Shown here piece after piece: positions 33,551 through 41,706 of a DNA stretch of 64,000 bases. Position 1 is the first letter of the stretch; every line of letters starts with the position of its first letter. A program made the position numbers and the translations under genes. The DNA is from Gemmatirosa kalamazoonensis (GTDB lineage Bacteria > Gemmatimonadota > Gemmatimonadetes > Gemmatimonadales > Gemmatimonadaceae), in assembly GCF_000522985.1 (NCBI RefSeq), contig NZ_CP007130.1:372001-436000 (forward strand), given 5' to 3'. A model generated the notes under the pieces. It was not told the DNA's origin. It made no database searches and saw only the letters and a list, made by a program, of their open reading frames with translations.

Positions 33551-35950
33551 ATGCAGCGATTCGCGCACGACGTCCGCCTCGCGCTCCGGGGCTTCCGCCG
33601 CGCGCCGGCGTTCGCCGCGGGGACCGTCGCGATCCTCGCGTTAGGCATCGGCGTGGCGTCGGCCATGGCCGCGATCACCGACGCGGTGCTGCGCCGGCCG
33701 CTCCCGGTGACGGCGCCCGGGCGCATCGCCACCGTGTGGCCGACGCGCGCCGGCGTCGAGATCTCGCTCGTATCGGAGGATCTCGACGCGCTGCGGCACT
33801 CGACCCGAACGATGCGCGCCGTCGCCGGCTTCGTGCACTGGGGCGCGTTCCCGTTCGCACTCGTCGACGGGGACCGGCCGATGGTCCTGCCGCAGGGGCG
33901 CGTCACGGGCAATTTCTTCGACGTCCTCGACGCGAAGCCGGTGTTGGGCAGGCTGCTGCGCCCGGCGGACGACGTGGCCGGCGCGACGCCCGTGATCGTC
34001 CTGAGCTACGGCACGTGGCGCCGGCACTTCGGTGGGGATCCCGCGGTCCTCGGCCGCAAGCTGCACCTGACGTCGTTCGGCGTGGACGTGTCGATCGTCG
34101 GCGTGGCGCCGCCGGGGCTGGACTACCCTGCCGGGTCGGCCTACTGGTCGCCGTGCGCGACGACCGGCGGCTGCGTCGTCGATCTCGTGGCGCGCCTGAT
34201 GCCCGGCGCGACCCCCGCCGCGGCCGGCGCGGAGGTTCTCGCGCTCATGCAGCGACGCGATCCCGAGCTGCGCGTGGACGGCGCCGAGACGCACGCGCTC
34301 ACGGACGCGGTGGTGGGTCGCGTGCGCCCGGCGCTCGTCGTGCTCACCGTGGCCGCGGCGCTGCTGCTCCTCATCACCTGCGTGAACGTCGGCAGTCTGC
34401 TGCTCGTGCGCGGCGCGGGACGAACCCGGGAGCTCGCCGTGCGGCGCGCGATCGGCGCGAGCACCGGCGACGTCGCTCGACAGCTCGTGGTGGAGAGCGC
34501 GGTGCTCGGGGTCGCGGGCGGCGTCGCCGGCGCCGCGATGGCGACGGGGCTGCTCCGGCTGCTGCTCCTGATCGCGGCGGACCGTCTGCCGCGCGCCGAC
34601 CTCGTGGGGCGAACGGGCGTGCCGATCGCGGTGTGCGTCGCCGTCACCGTGCTCACCGTGCTGCTCGCCGGGGCGCTGCCGGCGCTGGCGACCGCGCGCG
34701 CCGCGCCGGCCTCGCCGTTGCGGCTCGACGCCCGCGCTGGGCGCGAGAGCCGCGCCCGGCGCCGCGCTCGCGGTGGGCTCGTCGCCGTGCAGATGGCGCT
34801 CGCGATCCTCATGCTCGCCGGCGCGGGGCTGTTGAGCCGGAGCCTCGCGCGGCTGGAGCGGTTGGATCTCGGCTACCGGCCCGACGGCCTCGCGTTCGGG
34901 CAGATCGTCTTTCACGTGCCCGAGCGGGGCGCGTCCGGGGCGGAGTACATGACGTACTACGGGCCGCGCTTCGAGCAGGTGTTCGCGCGCATCCGGGCCA
35001 TCCCGGGCGTCGTCGCCGTGACCCCGGTGCTGATCCCGCCGTTTCTCGGGCCTAACGTCTGGACGTGGAAGCCGGAGCTGCCGGGCCGGTCGGCCGCCGA
35101 CGCCGAGGCGACGCCGATGATCCCCGTGGAGCTGGCCGGCGCGGAGTACTTCCGCACGTTAGGCATCCCCATCGTGCGCGGCCGCGGCTTCCTGGAGAGC
35201 GACCGCGAGGGCGCGCCGCGCGTCGCCGTCGTGAGCGAGGCGGCGGCGCGGCGGCTGTGGCCTAACGAGAGCCCCATCGGCAAGCGCCTCCGCTACGCGT
35301 CCCTCGACAGCACCGCGTGGCGCACCGTCGTCGGCGTCGTGGGCGACATCCACTATCGCAGCCTGCGCGAGGCGAGCCCCACGATCTTCCTGCCGTGGCG
35401 TCAGTCGCTGAACCAGGGGATGTTCGCGTTCCGCACGATCGGAGATCCGGCGGCGGTCTTTTCCGCGATCCGCCGCGCCGTGCACGACGTGAATCCCGAC
35501 TTCGCGCTCTGGCAGCCGCAGACGATGGACGCGTACCTCGCGGCGCCCATGGCCCAGCCGCGAACGAGCGCCCTGCTCCTCTCCGGCTTCGCCGCGGTCG
35601 CGCTGCTGCTCGCGGCGGTCGGTCTGTACGGCGTCCTGGCGTCCACGGTCGGCGAGCGGACGCGCGAGCTCGGCGTGCGCTCCGCGCTCGGCGCGACGCC
35701 CGCCCGTCTGCGACGCGACGTCCTCGGCCACGCGCTCGTGGTGTGCGGCATCGGCGCGCTCGTCGGCCTCGGTGCCGCGCTCGTGTCGTCGCGCGTGCTC
35801 GCGTCGCTGCTGTTCGAGGTGAGCCCGGTCGATCCGGTGGCGATCGTGGGCGCCGCCGCGCTGCTGTTCGCCGTCGCGATCGTCGCCGCGTGGCTCCCGG
35901 CGCGGCGGGCGACGCGCATCGACCCCGCGCGAGCGCTGCGCGCGGACTGA
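33551..35950 (+). CDS. ADOP-type ABC permease (MacB core/FtsX), copy 4
   Basis: A 799-residue permease beginning MQRFAHDVRLALRGFRRAPA with GGAG six bases upstream; the prefix domain is absent. The architecture is the same as the other copies: VAILALGIGVASAMAAITD, LTVAAALLLLITCVNVGSLL, RTRELAVRRAIGASTGDVAR and the second half ERTRELGVRSALGATPARLR and IDPARALRAD. Four motif copies lie inside it (two Leu-Gly, two Pro-Asn). It follows copy 3 by 87 bases in the same direction and is probably co-transcribed; it is more diverged from copy 3 than a recent tandem duplicate would be. Confidence 0.92.
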   Translation: MQRFAHDVRLALRGFRRAPAFAAGTVAILALGIGVASAMAAITDAVLRRPLPVTAPGRIATVWPTRAGVEISLVSEDLDALRHSTRTMRAVAGFVHWGAFPFALVDGDRPMVLPQGRVTGNFFDVLDAKPVLGRLLRPADDVAGATPVIVLSYGTWRRHFGGDPAVLGRKLHLTSFGVDVSIVGVAPPGLDYPAGSAYWSPCATTGGCVVDLVARLMPGATPAAAGAEVLALMQRRDPELRVDGAETHALTDAVVGRVRPALVVLTVAAALLLLITCVNVGSLLLVRGAGRTRELAVRRAIGASTGDVARQLVVESAVLGVAGGVAGAAMATGLLRLLLLIAADRLPRADLVGRTGVPIAVCVAVTVLTVLLAGALPALATARAAPASPLRLDARAGRESRARRRARGGLVAVQMALAILMLAGAGLLSRSLARLERLDLGYRPDGLAFGQIVFHVPERGASGAEYMTYYGPRFEQVFARIRAIPGVVAVTPVLIPPFLGPNVWTWKPELPGRSAADAEATPMIPVELAGAEYFRTLGIPIVRGRGFLESDREGAPRVAVVSEAAARRLWPNESPIGKRLRYASLDSTAWRTVVGVVGDIHYRSLREASPTIFLPWRQSLNQGMFAFRTIGDPAAVFSAIRRAVHDVNPDFALWQPQTMDAYLAAPMAQPRTSALLLSGFAAVALLLAAVGLYGVLASTVGERTRELGVRSALGATPARLRRDVLGHALVVCGIGALVGLGAALVSSRVLASLLFEVSPVDPVAIVGAAALLFAVAIVAAWLPARRATRIDPARALRAD

Positions 35951-35963
35951 CGGAGGCAGCGAC

Positions 35964-36518
35964 ATGCCGATCGGGGTGCTCGTGGTGCACGGGATGGGCG
36001 AGCAGAGCGAGACGAGGTGACGTTCGAGCGCGGCTACTGGGCCGACCTGCTGAACGACCGCGGGCGCGAGCTGCTCGAGCAGATGCGCGTACTACGAGAT
36101 CCACCGCCGGATCCTCGAGCGGTTGCGCGTGCTCCGCGCAAACCTCGGCGGCGTCGACGCGCCGCTCGTCGTCGTCGCGCACTCGCTCGGCAGCGTGATC
36201 GTGTCCGACTACGCGTGGGACGCGCAGCACCCCGAGACCGGCCGCTCGAAGGGCGACGACGACTTCGTGTGCATGCGCACGCTCGCGGGGCTGGTCACGT
36301 TCGGCAGCAACATCCCGCTGTTCACGCTCGCGCTCCCGCGCGTGATCGCGATCGCGCCGCCGAGGTCGAGCCCCCGGCTGTCGGATGCCGTGCGGGCGGT
36401 GGCGCGGTGGGAGAACTTCTACGTGTCGCACACCGCGTACTGGAGCGACCGCGACTTCCTGGGGCCGGCGGCGCGGCTCATCGGCGCGGTGGCACTCGCC
36501 GCGCGTCGGGGCGCGTGA
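35964..36518 (+). pseudogene. Decayed alpha/beta hydrolase (lipase-like) gene
   Basis: Fragments of one protein are spread over shifted frames. MPIGVLVVHGMGEQSETR at 35964 is stopped after 18 residues. FERGYWADLLNDRGRELLEQ follows in a second frame, and YYEIHRRILE continuing to the 131-residue segment MRVLRANLGGVDAPLVVVAH and SLGSVIVSDYAWD lies in a third frame (36123-36518). HGMG and the nucleophile elbow AHSLGS belong to a known family of lipase-like hydrolases of about 250-300 residues. Total preserved length is clearly shorter, so internal deletions and frameshifts are both likely. Sequencing error could explain one shift but not the missing middle. Confidence 0.72.
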
Positions 36519-38171
36519 TCAGACGGCGAACCGCTCCTGCCGGTCGCGCGCCACATCCATCAGCCGCACGAACCGCGGCTCGCGCCGAAGGCTCTCGAAC
36601 GACGGATCCACGCGCGCGAGGAAGTGATGGTTCACGAAGCCGCGGTCGACGGCGACCTCGAGCCAGCGCAGCGCGGACGCCGCATCCCCGGCGCGCGCGT
36701 AGCCGCCGGCCACGAACCGCGCGAACACGTCGGTCGCGTCGGCCGCCGCCTGCACCTCGGGCGAGAGCGGCGGGATCGGGAGCCCGTCGCGCACCCGCCT
36801 AACGGAACCGGCCAGGAAGCGCGCCACCTGCGCCGGCACCGTGTCGCGCACCTCCGGCGGGAACGAGGCGATCAGCCCGGGGATCGCGTCCTCCCGCTCG
36901 TTCAGCAGCAGCACCCAGACGTAGAACAGCCGCGCCATCGGGTTGCCGGGGTCCATCTCGAACATCTGTCCGTACGCGCCGAGCGCCGCGGCGCGGTCTC
37001 CCTCGAGCAGCGACGCCCACGCCGGCATGCAGCGGGTGAGCGGCGTCAGCGGGTCGATCGCCGCCACGCGCTCGAGCAGCGGCCGCGCCGCCGCGACGTG
37101 CCCGGAGATGAGATAGCAGTTGCTCAGCAGCAGCAGCGTGTCCGCGTCGTTCGGCTCCAGGTCGAGCGCCGACTTGAGATCGTGCACCGCGTGCTGCACG
37201 CGTGAGCGCGCGTAGTGGATCCATCCGCGGAGCTGCAGCGCCGCCGCCGACGCCGGCCCCATCGCGAAGATCTTCAGCGCGCACGCCTCGGCCTCCGCGA
37301 GGGGCGCCTCGCCGAAGTCGATCCCCGCCTCGCGGTACTGGAGGTGCGCGACGCCGAGCGCGGCGTACAGTCGCGCGTTCTCGCCGACGATCGCGAGGCC
37401 GTTGCGCAGGAGCTGGATCGCCTGGTCGATGGCATCCCTGCGCCACCGCCATCCCTGCTGCCGCGCGCGCAGGTAGCACGTGTACGCGTGCACGTCGTCG
37501 ATCCCGCGGTCGAGCAGTCGCCGCTCCTCGTCGCTCGTCAGGCGCAGCTCGAGCGCGCCGACCACCACGCGCGCGACGCGCTCCTGGATCGCGAACACGT
37601 CCTCGACGCCGCCGTCGAACGTCTCCGCCCACAGGTAGCTGTCGGCGTCCGCGTCGATCAGCCGCGCGGCGACGCGCAGCCGGCCGCCCGCGCGTCGCAC
37701 GCTGCCCTCGAGCAGGTAGCGCGCGCCGAGCGCACGGCCGATCGCCCGCGCGTCCTTCGCGGCGCCGCGAAACGTCGCCGACGACGTGCGCGAGATCACG
37801 CGCAGCGCGCGGATCCGGGAGAGGTCGGCGGTGATCTCGTCCGCGAGGCCGTCGGCGAAGTACGCGTTCTCGGGATCGGCGCTCAGGTTCGCGAACGAGA
37901 GCACCGCGATCGACGGTACGCGTGCCGGGCCCTCGGCGGCGCGCGGGGACGGGCGCGGGCGATCGAGGTCGCGGTGCCAGCGCTGCCACGCGTCGATCTC
38001 CGGCCGATACGCGTACACGCTGCCGAGCACGCGGTGCACGTGGCGGTGCACGGGGAGCCCCTCCTCGCGCTCCCAGCGTCGCACGGTGCGCACGCCGCGC
38101 TGCAGGTAGACGGCGATCTGCTTCCAGCCGTCGAGGCGGTCGGCGCGGTCCGCGTCCGCCGCGGGCGTCAT
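36519..38171 (-). CDS. HTH and TPR-repeat regulator (CadC/FlgO-like)
   Basis: A 550-residue protein. Residues about 12-57 (DGWKQIAVYLQRGVRTVRRW and the following YRPEIDAWQ) form a MerR/excisionase-like DNA-binding domain. Residues about 83-215 match the FlgO-like domain often found in adenylate-cyclase-type and CadC-type proteins (VPSIAVLSFANLSADPENAY, YLLEGSVRRAGGRLRVAARL). TPR-like helices fill 225-540. No membrane segment is obvious, unlike CadC. It probably senses a protein or metabolite through the TPR part and regulates nearby genes. The start is ATG at 38171; no ribosome site is visible. One motif copy lies in the rare GTT AGG frame. Confidence 0.82.
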   Translation of the reverse strand: MTPAADADRADRLDGWKQIAVYLQRGVRTVRRWEREEGLPVHRHVHRVLGSVYAYRPEIDAWQRWHRDLDRPRPSPRAAEGPARVPSIAVLSFANLSADPENAYFADGLADEITADLSRIRALRVISRTSSATFRGAAKDARAIGRALGARYLLEGSVRRAGGRLRVAARLIDADADSYLWAETFDGGVEDVFAIQERVARVVVGALELRLTSDEERRLLDRGIDDVHAYTCYLRARQQGWRWRRDAIDQAIQLLRNGLAIVGENARLYAALGVAHLQYREAGIDFGEAPLAEAEACALKIFAMGPASAAALQLRGWIHYARSRVQHAVHDLKSALDLEPNDADTLLLLSNCYLISGHVAAARPLLERVAAIDPLTPLTRCMPAWASLLEGDRAAALGAYGQMFEMDPGNPMARLFYVWVLLLNEREDAIPGLIASFPPEVRDTVPAQVARFLAGSVRRVRDGLPIPPLSPEVQAAADATDVFARFVAGGYARAGDAASALRWLEVAVDRGFVNHHFLARVDPSFESLRREPRFVRLMDVARDRQERFAV

Positions 38172-38311
38172 CGCGACGTCACGCGGTGGGCCGCACGCGG
38201 CCGAAGTGGGCCATCGGCGCGGCGGCCCACCATGTCGTCTATGCCGTCCGACCGGCCTCCATACGTTCGGCGGAGATCCCACGCGCGACCGACTCTCACC
38301 AGGTACCGCTC

Positions 38312-38902
38312 ATGATCTCCGCCCGCTCCGCCATCGCCGTCTTCGGCAGCATCGGCGCCGCCGTCCTGCACGACTGCAGCGCGCTCCTGCCGACCGAGTT
38401 CGGCACGACCGCGCCGTACGCGCCTCGGAGCGCCTCGGCCCAACGAGCCGCGAGCGTCGCGGGCGCGCGCTCCATCACCGTGAGCGGCGTCGGGACCGAC
38501 GGCCTCACCACCGCCGTCGTTCATTCGACGAAGGCGACGCCGACCGGGATGATCCGGACGAGCACGGAGATCATCGAGCTGTCGGGAGATCTCAAGGGAC
38601 GCGTCCTGTATCACGTCACGACGGTGCTGGACACGGTGCGCGGCACGCTCGTGAACACGGGCGACCAGGTCTACTCGGGCACGGTCGCCGGATCGGCGCC
38701 GGTGATGCTCCACGACGATCGGTTCCACTTCGAGGTCGACCTCAAGACCGGGCAGGAGCGGGGGCGCGTGTACCTGCTCGATCGCATCGCGGGGCCGAAC
38801 GTCCGCTGCACGCTCGACGTGGTCGGCACCGGCCTGAACGCGCAGGGGAACCCCACCTTCACGTACCGCGGTGCATGCACGTTCGCCGAGGGCCGCCCGT
38901 GA
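38312..38902 (+). CDS. Secreted protein, unknown
   Basis: A 196-residue protein with a signal-like N-terminus (AIAVFGSIGAAVLHDCSALL; the Cys could be a lipidation site although the lipobox is not canonical). The mature part is beta-rich with a repeated pattern of Gly and Thr (TVSGVGTDGLTTAVVHST, GRVLYHVTTVLDTVRG) and two C-terminal cysteines (NVRCTLDV, RGACTFAEGRP). The family is not recognised. Start ATG at 38312. Confidence 0.7.
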   Translation: MISARSAIAVFGSIGAAVLHDCSALLPTEFGTTAPYAPRSASAQRAASVAGARSITVSGVGTDGLTTAVVHSTKATPTGMIRTSTEIIELSGDLKGRVLYHVTTVLDTVRGTLVNTGDQVYSGTVAGSAPVMLHDDRFHFEVDLKTGQERGRVYLLDRIAGPNVRCTLDVVGTGLNAQGNPTFTYRGACTFAEGRP

Positions 38903-39052
38903 AACCATGGCCCCTCGGTCGGCGACGGTCAAGCGACGTCGTCTCCGAGCGTGCACGCGCACGTGTAAGCGTGCCGGCAAGCGGCGGTGCCTAACGTCAC
39001 GGCGTGCTCACCGCCCGCCTCGCGGGCTCCACCATCCGCCGCCGTGACCGCC

Positions 39053-39877
39053 ATGCGCACCCCGACACGCCGCTTCCACCTCGCCCGCACCGCATCCGTC
39101 TTCGCCGCCGCGGGGATCCTCGCCGCGTGCGCCGCCTCCGCCGACGCGAGCGCCCCGACCGATCCGCCGGGCGAGACGCCGCCGCCGACGACGTCGGGAC
39201 AGCCGAACCCGAGCAGCGGGATCGTGACCGGAACCATCGTCGACGCGGCGGGGCGCCCGCTCGCCGGCGTGCGCGTCGTCGCCGACAACACGCTGTTCTA
39301 CGACCCGAACGTGACCGGCACGACCGACGCGCAGGGCCGCTACAAGCTCGATCTCAGCCGGATCGCCGCGACGTGGCACATGACCGCGCAGGTCACGCGC
39401 ACGTACAACGGCCAGGAGTACGTGTTCGACCTGCACCCCGACACCGACGCGTCGTTCTCGGGGCTCGACGGCGCCGTGCGCAACTTCGACTGGCGGCTCA
39501 CCGGCAAGCGGCCGGAGCTCACCGACGGCTACTACGGCGGCACCGTCTACGCGCACATCGACATCTTCCACTGGCCCGACGGCGCCGACGCGCGCGACAT
39601 CGAGTTCACGTTCACGCCCATCGGACCGCTCGTCGACGGCAGCGCGGCGCGCCCGCTGACGCTGCGCGCGCCCGACGGCTCGCGGATCGCGGACGTGCCG
39701 GTCGGCAAGTACACCATCACCGCGCGGCTCGCGCCGCAGGGCAAGACCGCCCGTCCGCTCACGATCCGCCTCACGACCGGCGGCTCCTTCGCCGACGCCG
39801 TCACCGCCGTCTGGCCGCGCGACCTCACCGGCCGCACGGGCCCGATCGATCTGCAGGTCTCGGCGCCGGATCGGTGA
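39053..39877 (+). CDS. Lipoprotein with carboxypeptidase-regulatory-like domain
   Basis: A 274-residue protein. The lipoprotein signal is TASVFAAAGILAACAAS. After a Pro/Thr linker comes a carboxypeptidase regulatory-like (transthyretin-fold) domain: GIVTGTIVDAAGRPLAGVRV, then VTGTTDAQGRYKLDLSR and YVFDLHPDTDASFSG. A second beta domain (GGTVYAHIDIFHWPDGADAR onward) ends IDLQVSAPDR. Such domains bind carbohydrate or peptide or stabilise surface proteins. It lies upstream of the hairpin-rich region; one motif copy lies in its 5' region. Confidence 0.78.
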   Translation: MRTPTRRFHLARTASVFAAAGILAACAASADASAPTDPPGETPPPTTSGQPNPSSGIVTGTIVDAAGRPLAGVRVVADNTLFYDPNVTGTTDAQGRYKLDLSRIAATWHMTAQVTRTYNGQEYVFDLHPDTDASFSGLDGAVRNFDWRLTGKRPELTDGYYGGTVYAHIDIFHWPDGADARDIEFTFTPIGPLVDGSAARPLTLRAPDGSRIADVPVGKYTITARLAPQGKTARPLTIRLTTGGSFADAVTAVWPRDLTGRTGPIDLQVSAPDR

Positions 39878-39897
39878 TCGCGGAAAGGCGGCAGGAA

Positions 39898-39941
39898 AAT
39901 GGGGTCGGAGTCGATCGATCACGATCGACTCCGACCCCATT
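39898..39941. repeat. REP-like perfect hairpin
   Basis: Arms AATGGGGTCGGAGTCGATCG (39898-39917) and their exact complement (39922-39941) flank the loop ATCA. The GGGGTCGGAGTCG core resembles palindromes that accompany REP-associated (RAYT/IS200-type) transposases; that resemblance is from memory. It sits 21 bases after the preceding stop codon. Confidence 0.75.
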
Positions 39942-39994
39942 GCTGGCACTGGCGCTTCCCCCGGAATCGAACCACGGACGGCACGGAGGTGCTG

Positions 39995-40076
39995 GGCGAC
40001 TACTCTGGGGATCCGACGGCGATGAAAAGGATCTCGAGATCCTTTCGATCGCACGTGGATCCCCAGAGTACTCGCC
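39995..40076. repeat. Nested long inverted repeat
   Basis: The outer arms GGCGACTACTCTGGGGATCC (39995-40014) and the complement at 40057-40076 match at 19 of 20 positions. The centre is a perfect 20-bp palindrome, AAAGGATCTCGAGATCCTTT (40026-40045), with weaker pairing between. Total about 82 bp, non-coding and AT-richer than surroundings, resembling a small non-autonomous insertion element or cruciform-forming site. Confidence 0.75.
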
Positions 40077-40100
40077 TGTCACCTCGCCCCAGATGCAGAC

Positions 40101-40134
40101 GAGCGACGCCTCGCAAGCACGCGAAGCGTCGCTC
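40101..40134. terminator. Hairpin downstream of the PEP-CTERM gene
   Basis: The arms GAGCGACGCCTCGC and GCGAAGCGTCGCTC pair at 13 of 14 positions around a 6-base loop. It is 23 bases beyond the stop of the leftward PEP-CTERM gene and could terminate its transcript; no clear T-run is present. It may also be part of the same palindrome cluster as the two hairpins to its left. Confidence 0.5.
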
Positions 40135-40156
40135 TGTCCTGCTCCCTCGATCGCCG

Positions 40157-41011
40157 TCAGACGCGGCGCCGACGCGCGACCGCGCCTAACGCGAGCAACC
40201 CCGTGCCGAGCAGCGCGATCGTCATCGGCTCCGGCGTCGTGGTGGAGGACGGGTCGACCTCGTAGTCGACGCGCTCGTCCTGCGCCCACGCCGGGCGCGC
40301 CTGCTGCGTGAGCACGCCCGCGTCGGCCGACCACGCGATGCCGTTCACCGTCGGGAAGAAGATCCGCGCCGTGTTCTGGAAGTCGGCCTCCCAGCCGGCG
40401 TCGGCGGCCACGGTGTACGACCAGTCGATGCGGAACGTCGTCGCGCCGCCGACGATCGCTGGACGCGGCAGCAGCAGCGCGTCCCACGCGTGCTGCGCCG
40501 GGGTCGCGTCGTCGCCGAACAGCCACAGGTCCACCGACGACACGAGCCGACCCGAGTTGATGTCCCACGCGCGGCCGATCACGTTCGCGTACGGCGTCCC
40601 GTCGGTCGAGCCGGGGATCGTCTGCCGGAAGATGCCGTCGAGGAAGAGCTGCATCGGCGCGACCGTCGCGGGACCGCCGGTGTTCGTCAGCGTCACGTGG
40701 TAGCCGAACGCGGCCGACGCCGTGGCGCTGTGCGTCGAGCCCGACGTCCCGGCGTACAGGTGCGCGGCGCCGCCCGCCACGTCGATCGCCGCCGCCGCCG
40801 ACGCGCCGGGCAGCGCCGCGTGCGTCGTGAGGCTCGCGGCGCCGAGCAGCGCCTGGAGATCCTGCGCGCCGGTCGCGGCGTCGACCACCTGGCCGCTCAC
40901 GTACGTCGTGGTCTGGGCGGCGGCGGGCACGGCGACGGCGCTCGCCGCGAGCAGGAAGCCCGCGACGCGGCAGGCGTGGACGGGGCGTGGAAGTGTCGTG
41001 CGGAACGTCAT
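40157..41011 (-). CDS. PEP-CTERM sorting-signal secreted protein
   Basis: A 284-residue protein with signal peptide (GFLLAASAVAVPAAAQ). The body is beta-rich with a C-terminal sorting signal: TTPEPMTIALLGTGLLALGA followed by VARRRRV, that is, PEP motif, membrane segment and basic tail. PEP-CTERM proteins are recognised by an exosortase/EpsH-type enzyme and are commonly linked to exopolysaccharide; no exosortase is in the window. GGAGACC precedes the ATG at 41011. One motif copy encodes Leu-Gly inside the sorting helix. Confidence 0.88.
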   Translation of the reverse strand: MTFRTTLPRPVHACRVAGFLLAASAVAVPAAAQTTTYVSGQVVDAATGAQDLQALLGAASLTTHAALPGASAAAAIDVAGGAAHLYAGTSGSTHSATASAAFGYHVTLTNTGGPATVAPMQLFLDGIFRQTIPGSTDGTPYANVIGRAWDINSGRLVSSVDLWLFGDDATPAQHAWDALLLPRPAIVGGATTFRIDWSYTVAADAGWEADFQNTARIFFPTVNGIAWSADAGVLTQQARPAWAQDERVDYEVDPSSTTTPEPMTIALLGTGLLALGAVARRRRV

Positions 41012-41170
41012 GGCGTCGGTCTCCGGTCGGGGTCGTGTTGGAACGGCGCCCGAACGTCGCGCCCCGCGCTTGCGCCGTCGCTTAGGTGCCCGGTGTAAGC
41101 GCCGCCGTAAGCAGGGAGGACCATCGTACGCTCGCCGTATCGCTCCCCCTCCCCTTCAGCTCCCCCGCCG

Positions 41171-41662
41171 GTGTTCGTCGTCGAATCGTCCGCGCTCGTC
41201 CCGCACCCGCCACGCACCGCGTTCGCCGCCGCGGCCAGCCTCGAGGGCGCCGTGCGCTGGCAGAGCGGCGTCGAAGGGGTGCGCCGGCCGCGCGGCCGGG
41301 GGCTCCGCACCTCGCCGCTCGTCCTCCTCTACCGCGCACTCGGCGAGCGCCACCGCCTCGCCGTCCGGGTGACCGAGTTCGACCCGCCCGCCCGCTTCGC
41401 CTACCGGGCCGAGGGCGACGCGTTCGCGCTGGAGACGACGCTGGCGTTCGAGCCGGCGCCCGACGGCACGCGCGTGCTGCAGCACGTCGCGCTCGACACG
41501 GCCGTCGGCGCGGCGCCCGACGCGGCCGCGCTCCGCCGTCTGCTCGCGCGTCGCACGGCGGGCGACCTCGCACGGCTCACCGCGTGGGTCGCCGCGTGGA
41601 GCCGGATGATGCGGGCGCCGAGGGCCGAGGCCCCCGCCGTGCTGGCGCGAATGGCGGACTGA
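41171..41662 (+). CDS. SRPBCC (START-like) family protein
   Basis: A 163-residue protein beginning FVVESSALVPHPPRTAFAAA, with the helix-grip pattern of SRPBCC proteins: the middle strands VTEFDPPARFAYRAEGDAFA and LAFEPAPDGTRVLQHVALDT, and a long C-terminal helix. Such proteins bind hydrophobic ligands or act as cyclases; the ligand is unknown. The start is GTG at 41171 without a strong ribosome site. It precedes the large SARP/NB-ARC regulator by 44 bases. Confidence 0.75.
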   Translation: MFVVESSALVPHPPRTAFAAAASLEGAVRWQSGVEGVRRPRGRGLRTSPLVLLYRALGERHRLAVRVTEFDPPARFAYRAEGDAFALETTLAFEPAPDGTRVLQHVALDTAVGAAPDAAALRRLLARRTAGDLARLTAWVAAWSRMMRAPRAEAPAVLARMAD

Positions 41663-41706
41663 CCAGTAGCGTTCCTGGAGTCTTCACGTCCTCGTTTCGC
41701 CTCTCC

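Noticed and set aside
39945-39985. Complete tRNA gene
   Set aside because: Only a T-arm-like segment is present; no anticodon or D-arm can be folded from the adjacent sequence.
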